Source: Methylomonas methanica
GTDB lineage: Bacteria; Pseudomonadota; Gammaproteobacteria; Methylococcales; Methylomonadaceae
Direction: 5' to 3'
Length of the DNA stretch: 64,000 nucleotides
Assembly: GCA_001644045.1 (NCBI GenBank)
Contig: LUUF01000076.1
Location: 29,132-93,131 of the forward strand
In this document: in pieces, positions 18,008 to 27,486 of the stretch
Layout of the letters: every line of letters starts with the position of its first letter
How positions within the stretch are numbered: position 1 is the first letter of the stretch
Position numbers and translations under genes: made by a program
Notes under the pieces: generated by a model
Seen by the model: the letters and a program-made list of their open reading frames with translations, nothing else
What the model was told of the DNA's origin: nothing
Databases searched by the model: none

Positions 18008-20371
18008 ATGACTTTGACTATCAAACGCCTCGCCGCAGCCGTCGCGCTGATCTCGGCGCAAGCCTATGCCGAGGACGGCAAACGCCATTTCGATATCCCC
18101 TCCCAAGCCTTGGCCTCTGCTTTACAGCAGCTGTCGGCACAGTCCGGCGCGGCGATGCTCTATGCCGAACAATCTGCGGCCGGTAAAACCAGTCCGGCGC
18201 TGCAAGGCGAATACACGGTAGAGGACGCCATCCGCAAACTGCTGATCGGCAGCGGTTTGATTCATAGCATCAACGCCGATGGCACCGTGACGTTGAAACC
18301 AGCCAGTAACGACAGTGGCGCAACCATGCTCGGCGCCGTCACGGTAATTGGCAAGACCGCCTATGATGCGACAGACCCTTACAACCTGGATTACAACCGT
18401 CCAAACGCCACGACGGCCACCAAGACCGATACACCGATCATGGAGACGCCGATATCCATTCAGGTAGTGCCTAAGGCGGTACTGGCGGACAAACAATCAA
18501 TGACCCTGCCCGATGCAGTCAACGGCCATGTCAGCGGCGTATTGGGCCGCACGGGTGGGGGATTTTTGTATGACAACTTTATCATTCGCGGTTTGGCGGG
18601 CTCCGGTTTCGGCGATGCCTACCGCAACGGTTTGTTCAACCGCCAGGATATTTACGACATCGCCAATATCGAGCAGATCGAAATCCTCAAGGGTCCGGCG
18701 GCGGTACTGTATGGCCGGATCGAGCCCGGCGGCTTGGTGAACTATGTGACCAAAAAGCCGCGAGATACGCCGTACTATTCTCTGCAGCAACAGTTCGGAA
18801 GTTATGATCAATATCGCACCTTAATCGACGCGACCGGGCCGATTAATGACGATAAGAGGCTGCTCTATCGATTCAACGGCTCCTACACCGACAATCAGTC
18901 ATTCAGAGACTTTGTCGGCAACGAACGCTTCTTTGTTGCGCCATCACTTACCTGGCGACCCAACGAAAAGTTTGAAACCAATCTGCAGTTAGAATACAAG
19001 CATGATGACCTTAACGCCGATTTCGGCATTCCCTCCGTTAACGGCCGCCCCGCGCCGATACCGATCACGCGTACGCTGAAGGACGGCTCACAACGGCAAC
19101 TGATGGAAAGCACGCTGGTAGGCTTCGATTGGACCTATCATTTCAACGACGATTGGAAAGTCACCCAGCGTTATCTGTTCAAGGATTGGTCGCTGAGCGG
19201 TCCGACGCTTTACAATTATTTAGGCTTACAGGATAACCAGCGCAGGCTGAATCGTATCGCCACCACGGGCGTGCAAGATGTGATGGCCCATTCCGGCAAT
19301 ATCGATTTGAACGGCAAATTCGAACTTTTGGGCAGCAAGCACAATCTGTTGATCGGTGTCGACAGCTTCCACGCCACAACAGAAGCGCATGACGCGAATG
19401 CCGATGCACCCGCTATTGACCTCTACGAACCGGTTTATGGCCAGGTGGACTTTGCCGCGTTGACGACCGAAAACGCGTTCTTCTATCGCAAGGAATCCTG
19501 GGTGGGCGCCTATGTGCAGGATCAGATCACCCTGTTTGACAAACTGCATATTTTACTCGGCGGCCGCTACGATAACGTAACAACAGGCGCTAATTTCACG
19601 CCGGTTTCCTTGGATGCGGCTAAAGCCGGCCGAGTAGAACGGGAAGATAGCGCTTTCAGCCCGCGAGCCGGCTTGCTTTACCAGGTTCAAGACTGGCTGT
19701 CGGCTTACGGTAGTTACACCGAGTCTTTTAGTGCCAACAACGGCGTCAGCGCCAGTGGTGCAAACTTCGACCCGCAGGAAGGTCAGCAATACGAAGTCGG
19801 GTTTAAGACAGAATCGCATGACAAGCGTTTTTCCTCGACATTGGCATTCTTCCATTTGACCAAAAGCAACCTGCTGACCGACGATCCTAATCAGGCGGAC
19901 CCGGATTTCCGAATTCTCGCCGGAAAAATCAGAAGTAAAGGCATAGAACTGGACCTGGCCGGGCAAATTACCGACCAATTTCATCTTCTGGGGACTTATG
20001 CCTATACCCAAGTCAACTATATTGAGGATCTCAGTGGCTATAAAGGTAATCGCCTGGAAAACGTGCCCCGGCATCAGGGTAGCTTATGGGGTACTTGGCA
20101 ATTCAATGACGCCTTTAAGGCCGGCTTGGGTGTGGTTGCCGTCGGCAGGCGGCCGGGCAACTCCGAGAATACCTTCATCCTGCCCGGTTACGTGCGACTG
20201 GATGCGATGGCGGCCTACACCCAAAGGATTGGACAGCACAGGCTTACCGCCCAGTTGAACATCAATAATCTTTTGGACAAGGGGTATTACGCGAACTCGG
20301 ACGGCGGCAGTGTTGGCGCTATTCCAGGCTATCCGATCAATGTGTTGGGTTCGTTGAAATATGAGTTTTAG
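18008..20371 (+). CDS. TonB-dependent siderophore receptor with STN signalling domain
   Basis: Outer-membrane receptor of 787 residues. The signal peptide is short, cleaved near AQAYA (residue 21). An STN domain follows (HFDIPSQALASALQQL, residues about 27-95), then a plug with GPAAVLYGRIEPGGLVN and a barrel ending in GSLKYEF. It lies 110 bases after the FecR gene and completes a FecI-FecR-receptor cassette. The barrel entry region (RDTPYYSLQQQFGSYDQYRT) closely matches that of the receptor at 11083-13500, pointing to duplication within the island. The siderophore is not predictable. Confidence 0.93.
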   Translation: MTLTIKRLAAAVALISAQAYAEDGKRHFDIPSQALASALQQLSAQSGAAMLYAEQSAAGKTSPALQGEYTVEDAIRKLLIGSGLIHSINADGTVTLKPASNDSGATMLGAVTVIGKTAYDATDPYNLDYNRPNATTATKTDTPIMETPISIQVVPKAVLADKQSMTLPDAVNGHVSGVLGRTGGGFLYDNFIIRGLAGSGFGDAYRNGLFNRQDIYDIANIEQIEILKGPAAVLYGRIEPGGLVNYVTKKPRDTPYYSLQQQFGSYDQYRTLIDATGPINDDKRLLYRFNGSYTDNQSFRDFVGNERFFVAPSLTWRPNEKFETNLQLEYKHDDLNADFGIPSVNGRPAPIPITRTLKDGSQRQLMESTLVGFDWTYHFNDDWKVTQRYLFKDWSLSGPTLYNYLGLQDNQRRLNRIATTGVQDVMAHSGNIDLNGKFELLGSKHNLLIGVDSFHATTEAHDANADAPAIDLYEPVYGQVDFAALTTENAFFYRKESWVGAYVQDQITLFDKLHILLGGRYDNVTTGANFTPVSLDAAKAGRVEREDSAFSPRAGLLYQVQDWLSAYGSYTESFSANNGVSASGANFDPQEGQQYEVGFKTESHDKRFSSTLAFFHLTKSNLLTDDPNQADPDFRILAGKIRSKGIELDLAGQITDQFHLLGTYAYTQVNYIEDLSGYKGNRLENVPRHQGSLWGTWQFNDAFKAGLGVVAVGRRPGNSENTFILPGYVRLDAMAAYTQRIGQHRLTAQLNINNLLDKGYYANSDGGSVGAIPGYPINVLGSLKYEF

Positions 20372-20400
20372 CGAGCCTGTCCACATGCTTCTATGCCACG

Positions 20401-20438
20401 CGAACGGGTTTTAGCGCCCGTTCGGTAGTTATTGTTTA
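20401..20438. terminator. Hairpin between convergent receptor genes
   Basis: A perfect 8-bp stem, CGAACGGG and CCCGTTCG, is followed on the plus strand by GTAGTTATTGTTT. It sits between two convergent genes and is a plausible terminator for the receptor at 18008-20371, with a modest U tract. Confidence 0.5.
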
Positions 20439-20503
20439 ACAGGGCCTCAGATCCAAATAACTCCGAGGCTCGAAAGACGATGAAGAAAAATATTTAGAAC
20501 TCG

Positions 20504-22585
20504 TCAGAATTCCAATGCCAATTTGCCGTAAACGCCACGAGAAATAGCGCTAGGTTGAACGAAACCGGACTCATCCCTAAATTCCAAGCGTCTGTCATCC
20601 AGCAAATTTTGCCCCACTAACGAAATTTCCAAAGACGGAAAAAGTTTCCAGGCTAGACGCGTATCGAATGTGACATGCGGATTAAGCTGTTGAATACGGG
20701 CTCCCGGTGAAATATTGTTTAAGTCGAGAGTACTGGAAGAGCTGGTGTAACGAAGCCAAAAATCGATTGTTACGTCATCAACCGGATCGATAACGGCGCG
20801 GAGCGAAAGGCTATGTTGGGGGCTGATAGCTGTCGAACTCAATAAGTCATTATTCACCGAAGTATTGAGAAAACTGTAATTCGTATCCCAACGCCACCGA
20901 TCCGTCATTTGCCAAACCGTGGCTGCTTCGAAGCCATAAGTGCTGGCCTTACCCAAATTGACGAAATTAACCGGTTGGACCAAATGAAGGGAAGGCGTGG
21001 CAGACAGGTAAGAATTGCCCACAGAATAACTACGCATATTGTCGTAGTCGTTGTAAAAACCAGCAATATCGAAAGAAAACTGATTCGATAGAGTAAAACG
21101 GTAGCCAAGCTCATAGGACAGTTCCACTTCGGCTCTAAAGTTTGGCGTTCCGTTATTGATAATGGCGACCGGTAACGATTGCCCACCCAGCAGAGGAATC
21201 GGCGGGCTCAGCGAAACGCCTTGCAGCGCATGTATGTTCTGTTCAATTCTGGATGGCGTTCTGACCGCCCTTGAAAAGGACGCCCAAAAGCGTTGCTTGA
21301 GCGAGGGCGCCCACATCAGTTTAGCGGTTGGTTGACCTTCAAATCCGGAGTAATCGTTATGTTCAAATTTTGAGCCTATCGTCAGCCAAAGTTCCTCGTC
21401 AATCAACGTGGCTTCGTCTTGCAAAAAAGCGGTGAACAACTGCGTGTTACGGCTGTTCGGCGTAATGTCGATAAGGGGTGTGCTTTCAAAGACATCCAGA
21501 TTGGCGCGATAGCCCAAGCCCCAGATGGCAGTATGCTCTGGATTAACTCTAAAACTATTTTGAAAATCCAAATTTAACGTATCTAACAATTGCCTCGGAA
21601 CCAGATAATCCTCACGTCTACTATGATCGTAATAAAACTGTAGGCTATATTCCGCAGTGGTAGAAAACGTGTGGGTAAAGCGAGAGTTGATATTCCAACC
21701 CGACGAAGTGTTCGAATTATTTTGAATATTTTCTTGAAAAGGCGGATTCAAGGTAGGAATTGTCAAGGCCTGCTCAATGGTAGTGCGGTATATATCGCCT
21801 TGTACGGTTAAGTCATCCTGATTGGAAAAACGCGTATCGACCCGAAAACCGCCTTGTTGTTTAGCCCAACCGTCATCGGCGCTATTACCGCTATCGGCTT
21901 GTTTGAAGTTATCGCGGTTAAACCCGTTAATATAAACTCGTCCGTAGGTATCTTGGTTTAACTGCTTGCCGTAACGTAGCGCACCAAAACCGTTTTCTTG
22001 ACTACCGCCACCCGCTGTTAACAAACCGCCCTGCGTTTTACTGGCCTCTTTGCTGATTATATTGATAACCCCATTGACCGCATTAGCGCCCCACAGAGTC
22101 GCGGCGGGACCGCGAATCACCTCAATGCGATCGACGTCTTCCAGCATAACATCCTGAGTATCCCAATACACGCCGGAAAAACTGGGATTATAGACACTAC
22201 GCCCATCGATCAAGACCAGCAGTTTGTTGGCAAACACACCGTTAAAACCGCGGAGGCTCACCGCCCATTTATTGGAATTAACTCTGGCGACTTCCACTCC
22301 AGGCGCCATACGCAGGGCTTCCGGAACGCTGGTAACTCCCGAACGCTTAATATCGTCGTTACTGATCACAAACACGGCAGTCGGCGCATTGGCTACCGTC
22401 TCCGCTTTTTTGGATGCCGAGGTTACTCGCGTTTTTTTGGCGTTTGAAATGACATGGGCATTGAGTAAGTCGGCCATATCTATGTCGGTTGCATCTTTTT
22501 GCATGTCATCTGATAAAACGGATTCAGCCCAACTCAACGATGAGATACACGCAAGTAAAACCGTAAGATACGATACGTATTTCAT
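20504..22585 (-). CDS. TonB-dependent receptor without STN domain
   Basis: Outer-membrane receptor of 693 residues, signal peptide ending near SLSWA. There is no STN domain, so it should transport without signalling to FecR. After the signal comes an acidic linker DIDMADLLNAHVISNAKK, then the plug with APTAVFVISNDDIKRSG and ALRMAPGVEVARV. LLVLIDGRSVYNPSFSGVYW and GANAVNGVINIISK mark a widespread CirA/BtuB-like subgroup. The barrel ends in GKLALEF. Its substrate is unknown. It is convergent with the upstream cassette and divergent from the next one. The flanking upstream sequence is AT-richer than the surroundings. Confidence 0.9.
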   Translation of the reverse strand: MKYVSYLTVLLACISSLSWAESVLSDDMQKDATDIDMADLLNAHVISNAKKTRVTSASKKAETVANAPTAVFVISNDDIKRSGVTSVPEALRMAPGVEVARVNSNKWAVSLRGFNGVFANKLLVLIDGRSVYNPSFSGVYWDTQDVMLEDVDRIEVIRGPAATLWGANAVNGVINIISKEASKTQGGLLTAGGGSQENGFGALRYGKQLNQDTYGRVYINGFNRDNFKQADSGNSADDGWAKQQGGFRVDTRFSNQDDLTVQGDIYRTTIEQALTIPTLNPPFQENIQNNSNTSSGWNINSRFTHTFSTTAEYSLQFYYDHSRREDYLVPRQLLDTLNLDFQNSFRVNPEHTAIWGLGYRANLDVFESTPLIDITPNSRNTQLFTAFLQDEATLIDEELWLTIGSKFEHNDYSGFEGQPTAKLMWAPSLKQRFWASFSRAVRTPSRIEQNIHALQGVSLSPPIPLLGGQSLPVAIINNGTPNFRAEVELSYELGYRFTLSNQFSFDIAGFYNDYDNMRSYSVGNSYLSATPSLHLVQPVNFVNLGKASTYGFEAATVWQMTDRWRWDTNYSFLNTSVNNDLLSSTAISPQHSLSLRAVIDPVDDVTIDFWLRYTSSSSTLDLNNISPGARIQQLNPHVTFDTRLAWKLFPSLEISLVGQNLLDDRRLEFRDESGFVQPSAISRGVYGKLALEF

Positions 22586-23181
22586 ATTTAAGTTGGTATA
22601 TATTTTTCTATCAATGTTTACGACTTATCCAGGCTGATATTTCCGGCGGGAATATTACGAGAAACAGGAATTAAAAATGATCAATGCGGTGAACTCAAAA
22701 ACAAAGTGCAACATCGCGACTATTAATGAAGGATAGTCGATTGTTATGAGTAATTGAAGATCAACCTCCGCAAACAGCGGGCGAAAATCGTATCTCAAGA
22801 ACTTTTCTGAGAAAGGCGTTAATTTCATCGGCCACGATGCCGGGTTATCCCCCTGCATCGTCTCAGTTGCGCCGATATTTTGCGGGACGTTTTCTTCCGG
22901 CAGACGTAATCCGAATCGGACAGGCTATCCACAATCCCGGGCGTTCGGGTGCTTTTATACCAGGCGGTCGGCAATCTGGTTATTGAGGGAAATGCCGACC
23001 AAAATGCGGCATTTCACACAGCTTATGAAAAACTTCACGCTCATTAATTTATCGGTCATTGAGGAAATCATCGCCTTCTCAAGGCTTGGCATGCCGCAGC
23101 AATCTGAAAAACCGGTTCTGGCACAAACTCTGCTGCATGGCTTGCCACGATTAACGCCGATGTTGGCCAAACTCCCCGCAC
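22586..23181. other. Divergent intergenic region with a gene remnant
   Basis: A 596-base gap between a receptor gene reading left and a FecI-type gene reading right. The left part (about 22586-22780) is AT-rich and probably holds the receptor promoter. The middle holds the frameshifted small frame listed at 22837-23047. The last 130 bases should contain the fecI promoter, which I cannot define. Confidence 0.5.
22837..23047 (+). pseudogene. Possible small protein gene with a frameshift
   Basis: An ATG frame at 22837 encodes MPGYPPASSQLRRYFAGRF and onward but ends at TGA 22986. The next frame carries VRVLLYQAVGNLVIEGNADQ and runs to TAA at 23047. Dropping one G from the CCCGGG run near 22941-22946 would join them as a 69-residue protein, with IGQAIHNPG leading into VRVLLYQ. 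Both halves look coding (amphipathic, balanced composition). I do not recognise the family, and no homologous segment precedes the other fecI-type genes here. Mutation or sequence error are both possible. Confidence 0.35.
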
Positions 23182-23697
23182 ATGGCATTTTCAGACCACG
23201 ATATTTACCGAATTTTTCTAAGCACCCGGCCGCAAATCCAGCGTTTTCTGCAGCAACGCATCCGTTGTCAGGACACCGCCGCGGATTTGATTCAAGACAT
23301 TTTCCTGAGACTGTCACTACTAAAACCGCCACCCGCGACCGAGGTCGAAGTGCGGGCCTGGCTGTTTACCGTGGCATCCAATCTATCCCTCGATCATTTG
23401 CGCACGCAAAAGCGCCGCTGCGAATTACTGGATCAATATCTGGGTGACGCGTCCGAAATCGACGATTCGGCGGCACCTGAACGGGTCGCGCAAGCCCAAG
23501 ACCAATTACAGCAAATTCAGGCCGCGTTGGCTGACCTGCCCGATCAATGCGCGGAGATTTTGTATTTAAGCCGGATCGAGGGTTTAAGCCATGTCCAGAT
23601 CGCCAAACAACTGAAAATCTCCACCAGCTGGGTGGAAAAGCAGTTGGCCAAAGCCTTGCTGCACTGCCGGCTGGCCGTCGATGATGAGGGGGCATAG
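23182..23697 (+). CDS. RNA polymerase sigma factor, FecI/ECF family
   Basis: ECF sigma factor of 171 residues. Region 2 shows DTAADLIQDIFLRLSLL and WLFTVASNLSLDHLR; region 4 shows LPDQCAEILYLSRIEGLSHV and ISTSWVEKQLAKALLHCR. The FecR gene starts next to its stop codon, so the pair is tightly coupled. With the receptor at 24836 and the PepSY protein at 27487 it forms a four-gene iron-uptake unit. Confidence 0.9.
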   Translation: MAFSDHDIYRIFLSTRPQIQRFLQQRIRCQDTAADLIQDIFLRLSLLKPPPATEVEVRAWLFTVASNLSLDHLRTQKRRCELLDQYLGDASEIDDSAAPERVAQAQDQLQQIQAALADLPDQCAEILYLSRIEGLSHVQIAKQLKISTSWVEKQLAKALLHCRLAVDDEGA

Positions 23698-23698
23698 T

Positions 23699-24733
23699 AT
23701 GGCTTTAAGCTCCGTGGATCGTTATAGTAAATATCAAACACCCAACGCCACGCCCGCCATGAACGAAGCGCCCCCAACACACCGAGAGACCTTGCAACAG
23801 CAAGCCGTTGCCTGGCACGTGCGTCTGACCTCCGGCGCGGCCGATGAAGCGGTGTTGGCCGAGTTCGAACAGTGGCGCCGGCAAGGCCCGGAGTATGAGC
23901 AAGCCTATCGTGCGGTGGAAGCGGTTTGGCAAAAATTGCCGTCCCCGATACTGGCGGACCGGCAAAGACGCTTGGCTTTAGCGGCCAAACGGCGGCGAGC
24001 GAATCACGCTCGGCGCGGTTTGGGCTTAGCGGCCGCTGCTTCGTTGCTATTGCTGATATTGAGAGGTTTTTATCCGGATTATCTGCAACATCCGCTGGCA
24101 GACTACCGCACCCGCATCGGCGAGCAGACCTCGATCACTCTGGCCGACGGCAGCATCGCCCATCTAAATACCGACACGGCTATCGATGTGACGATCAGCG
24201 GCAGCGAGCGCCGCATCGCATTGCTGCGCGGCGAAGCGGAATTCGACGTCGCACACGATGCCGGCCGGCCGTTTCGAGTCACCAGCGGCACCACTACTAC
24301 CGAAGCGTTGGGAACCCGCTTCGTTGTCCGCTACGACGGCCAAGCCGGCTCCGTGACACTGCTGCAAGGCAGAATCCGCAGCAGCCGGCCTTCCGCGCAA
24401 GGCGCGCAAACGGACAGCGCGACACTTAGTCCCGGCCAGCAAATAACATTTGACGCTGAAAAACTCGGCAGCTTGCGGAGCGTGGAGTTGAATAACGCCG
24501 ACGCCTGGCGGCGTGGCCGCTTGTTGATGAACTTCGTACCTTTAAAGCAGGTAATCGCCGAAATCAACCGCTACCGGCGTAGCCAAATCCGGCTACTGGA
24601 CGACAATCTGGCGGAGCGGGAGGTGAATATTGCCGTGGATATTCAACAAATCGATGCCTGGCTGCAGGCCTTGCAACAGACTTTACCCATCAAGGTTGTT
24701 GAAGCCGGACCGTTTGTGTTTTTGCGCTCCTGA
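23699..24733 (+). CDS. FecR-type anti-sigma/signal transducer
   Basis: Regulator of about 344 residues. The ATG at 23699, one base after the sigma stop codon, has GAGGGG 8 bases upstream; the open frame extends 18 bases further left. It has an N-terminal DUF4880-like part (ETLQQQAVAWHVRLTSG), a membrane helix (LGLAAAASLLLLILRGFY), a periplasmic FecR domain with LADGSIAHLNTDTAIDV and EALGTRFVVRYDGQ, and a C-terminal part (INRYRRSQIRLLDD). It should pass a signal from the receptor at 24836 to the sigma factor at 23182. Confidence 0.9.
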   Translation: MALSSVDRYSKYQTPNATPAMNEAPPTHRETLQQQAVAWHVRLTSGAADEAVLAEFEQWRRQGPEYEQAYRAVEAVWQKLPSPILADRQRRLALAAKRRRANHARRGLGLAAAASLLLLILRGFYPDYLQHPLADYRTRIGEQTSITLADGSIAHLNTDTAIDVTISGSERRIALLRGEAEFDVAHDAGRPFRVTSGTTTTEALGTRFVVRYDGQAGSVTLLQGRIRSSRPSAQGAQTDSATLSPGQQITFDAEKLGSLRSVELNNADAWRRGRLLMNFVPLKQVIAEINRYRRSQIRLLDDNLAEREVNIAVDIQQIDAWLQALQQTLPIKVVEAGPFVFLRS

Positions 24734-24835
24734 TTGTCGGCCTCACATACCTGCGACAATTTGCCACACATCAATTAGTACGGCTTAGCCACCCTCTAAT
24801 CGTTCTCAGCAAGAACACATCACTGAGGACCTATC

Positions 24836-27250
24836 ATGAGAAAAACCAAGATCCCAACCAGGACGGGTACTTCCCGAACCGGGCGCTCGACAGCTATCGG
24901 CGCCTTGCCGCTTTGCCTGGGTTTGATCGCATCTACCACGCCGCTGAGCAGCCAAGCCGAAAACCCCGCCGCCAGCGACAGCCGTACTTTCAACATCGCT
25001 GCGCAGCCCTTGTATTCCGCGCTCAGCGCATTGGCCGAACAGTCCGGTGTGCAGTTTGTTTATAACTCGGAGCTGGTAAAGGGTCTCAACTCGCCGGGCG
25101 TCAGCGGCCAATATTCGCCGGAAGGCGCGTTGAAGCGCCTGTTATCCGGTTCTGGAATTGCCTATCGGTTCAATGGCGGCAACACCGTGACATTAGAAAA
25201 AGTGGCGGTGGTTGAGCCGCAGTCGGCGGCCGGTGCGACGACCTTGCCGAGTGTGACAGTAACGGGCACAACAGTTGGCACGGAAAACCTTAGCCTGACC
25301 AATTCATCCATTCAAGAATCACAAGCCAAACTAAACCGTGTCGCGGGCGGAACCACGGTGATCGATGGCGAACGGATCAGGGAAGGCGCGCCATTGTCGG
25401 TCAGCGACGCCTTGGCGACGGCGCCGGGCGTTTATGTAGGCGATATTAGTGCCGCCGCTACCGGTGGATCGCGCATCTCCATTCGCGGTTCGGATGGCAA
25501 TTCGGATATTTCCCCGATTCGAGGGATAAAAATTCTGCGTAATGGTTTGCCGTTCACTCACGCTAATGGGACTTTCGATACCGAATCGCTCAATCTCTAT
25601 GCTATCGATCATATAGAGGTTTACCGCGGTGCCAATGCCTTGGAATATGGCGGCAGCAATCTGGGCGGCGCCATCAACTACATCACGCCGACCGGTTACA
25701 CCTCCGAGCCTTTGAAAATCGGCATAGTCGGCGGTACGAATGATTATTACAGGCCGTATTTCAGTGCCGGCAAGGTGTTTGAAAACGGTCTGGACGCCTA
25801 TGGCTCGTTTTCCTACGTCAATACCGATACAACCAGGGAAAACAACCATCAAGAACAGTTTTTAGGGCATGGCAATCTGGGTTATCGCTGGAATGAGAAC
25901 CACGAAACCCGCCTGTATTTCGATGCGCAGAACCACAACTTCTTGTGGCCGGCAGCCCTTACCAAGCAAAAGATTAAGGATAATCCCCAGCAAAATGCCA
26001 ATGCCTGGTCCTTGCCGAATGGCTTTTCGTCTTACCGATTCGATTTGAAGCATTCGGTAAAATTGCATGGCGGCGATCGATTCGACCTCGGTACTTATTA
26101 TTCGATCAATAACTACCGCTACGACTATATAGGCAGCGGCAATCACGACCAGTGGCAGGATGTAGGCTTTAACTGGCGTCATGAAATAAACGGCCAGCTG
26201 TTCGGATTAAAAAATAGAGTGGTTTGGGGCGGGCTCACCCAATGGCAATTTATCAATGATTACAACTACGGCACGATTGGTCGTCGGCTAGGCGCGTTGA
26301 CCAATGCCGAGCGTGATCGCTGGCTCAATGTCGAAGCGTACATGGAAGACCAATTGAGTCTGAGCGATGCATTTACCTTGATAGCCGGTATTCAATTGAA
26401 TTACCGCGATGTGAATTATGAGCGCTACGAGGGTTACGTGGTCAGTGCCGCACGGCCCGGCAATCAAGCCAATCAGGACTTTTTTAACGCCAACCCCAAG
26501 CTTGGGTTTACTTGGCAAGCAACAGACGAAGCGCAAATTTACGGCAATCTAAGCCGCAGCTCGGAACCGCCGCCAATGATTGATCTTGCCACGGTTTATC
26601 TCAACCCCAAAAGAGATATTCAAACCGCCAGTACCGTGGAAATCGGTACGCGCGGACAAACCGACCGCCTGAAATGGGACCTGGCTTTTTATCAGGCCTG
26701 GGTCAATAACGAGTACTTGACCATTGCCGATCCAAGAAACCCTACCGCATTTTCCGCAACCAACGCCAACAGCACCACATTGCACAACGGCGTCGAGCTT
26801 GGCCTGGAAACCACATTGCCGATGAATTTGGCGGCCTCGGGCGATAACCTCAGGCTTAGCGGCAATTACACCTGGAACAACTTCCACTTCGATAACGATC
26901 CCAGCCTGGGGAACAAACGCTTGCCCGGCGTTCCCGAGCACAATGCCTTCGTGGAAGCGCTGTACCAACATCCCAGCGGCTTTTATATCGGCCCCAATGC
27001 CCGCATCGTCAGTTCCAATTGGGCAGACTTTGCCAATACTTTAGCCGCAAAACCTTATGCCTTGCTAGGTGCGCGTATGGGTTGGGATGATGGCAAACAC
27101 TGGAAACTGTTCGTCGATGGCCGAAATTTGACCGACGAACATTACGCCTCTTCAGTTTGGGTGACGGGTAATGCTCATGGCGCCGATTTGGAACAATTTA
27201 ACCCAGGCGCGACCCGCTCGGTCTTTGGTGGCGTGGAATACCGATTCTGA
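24836..27250 (+). CDS. TonB-dependent receptor with STN domain (FecA-like)
   Basis: Outer-membrane receptor of 804 residues with a long basic leader and a signal ending near SSQAE. The STN domain runs from about residue 51 (TFNIAAQPLYSALSALAEQS). The plug carries VSDALATAPGVYVGDI and ISIRGSDGN; the barrel ends in VEYRF. It differs from the two paralogous receptors in this island and is nearer the FecA/ferric-citrate-type group, as judged by the plug motifs. It ends the FecI-FecR-receptor cassette and is followed by a hairpin and a PepSY membrane protein. The substrate is uncertain. Confidence 0.92.
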   Translation: MRKTKIPTRTGTSRTGRSTAIGALPLCLGLIASTTPLSSQAENPAASDSRTFNIAAQPLYSALSALAEQSGVQFVYNSELVKGLNSPGVSGQYSPEGALKRLLSGSGIAYRFNGGNTVTLEKVAVVEPQSAAGATTLPSVTVTGTTVGTENLSLTNSSIQESQAKLNRVAGGTTVIDGERIREGAPLSVSDALATAPGVYVGDISAAATGGSRISIRGSDGNSDISPIRGIKILRNGLPFTHANGTFDTESLNLYAIDHIEVYRGANALEYGGSNLGGAINYITPTGYTSEPLKIGIVGGTNDYYRPYFSAGKVFENGLDAYGSFSYVNTDTTRENNHQEQFLGHGNLGYRWNENHETRLYFDAQNHNFLWPAALTKQKIKDNPQQNANAWSLPNGFSSYRFDLKHSVKLHGGDRFDLGTYYSINNYRYDYIGSGNHDQWQDVGFNWRHEINGQLFGLKNRVVWGGLTQWQFINDYNYGTIGRRLGALTNAERDRWLNVEAYMEDQLSLSDAFTLIAGIQLNYRDVNYERYEGYVVSAARPGNQANQDFFNANPKLGFTWQATDEAQIYGNLSRSSEPPPMIDLATVYLNPKRDIQTASTVEIGTRGQTDRLKWDLAFYQAWVNNEYLTIADPRNPTAFSATNANSTTLHNGVELGLETTLPMNLAASGDNLRLSGNYTWNNFHFDNDPSLGNKRLPGVPEHNAFVEALYQHPSGFYIGPNARIVSSNWADFANTLAAKPYALLGARMGWDDGKHWKLFVDGRNLTDEHYASSVWVTGNAHGADLEQFNPGATRSVFGGVEYRF

Positions 27251-27273
27251 TCTTTATCGTAGCCCTTGGTTTG

Positions 27274-27305
27274 GATAGGCGACGCAGCCGACAACGTCGC
27301 CTATC
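27274..27305 (+). terminator. Hairpin after FecA-like receptor
   Basis: A perfect 11-bp stem, GATAGGCGACG and CGTCGCCTATC, around a 10-base loop lies 24 bases after the receptor stop codon. Only a short T run follows (TTCC), so it may attenuate rather than fully stop transcription into the PepSY gene. Confidence 0.6.
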
Positions 27306-27486
27306 TTCCGGGTTGCGGAGTATTACCCCCGCCCGCCAACTTGCCTGCAAGACCTTAAACCAAGCCGGGATGGGAATTTTCGGCGCTGAAACGTCTTATT
27401 CAAGAATCGGCTTATTCCGGCAAAACCGCACCTCGCCTCGCCAACACTATCTTCATCACTTTCATGACAACCTTAGGGTTACAAGC

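Noticed and set aside
22955..23332. A 125-codon minus-strand frame before the third fecI gene
   Set aside because: It overlaps the start of a clear sigma factor gene and the better-supported small frame on the plus strand, and has no recognisable motif.
27271..27486. N-terminal extension of the PepSY protein
   Set aside because: The 72 extra residues are basic and unlike the family, and the stretch contains the receptor's terminator-like hairpin. The ATG at 27487 is the natural start.
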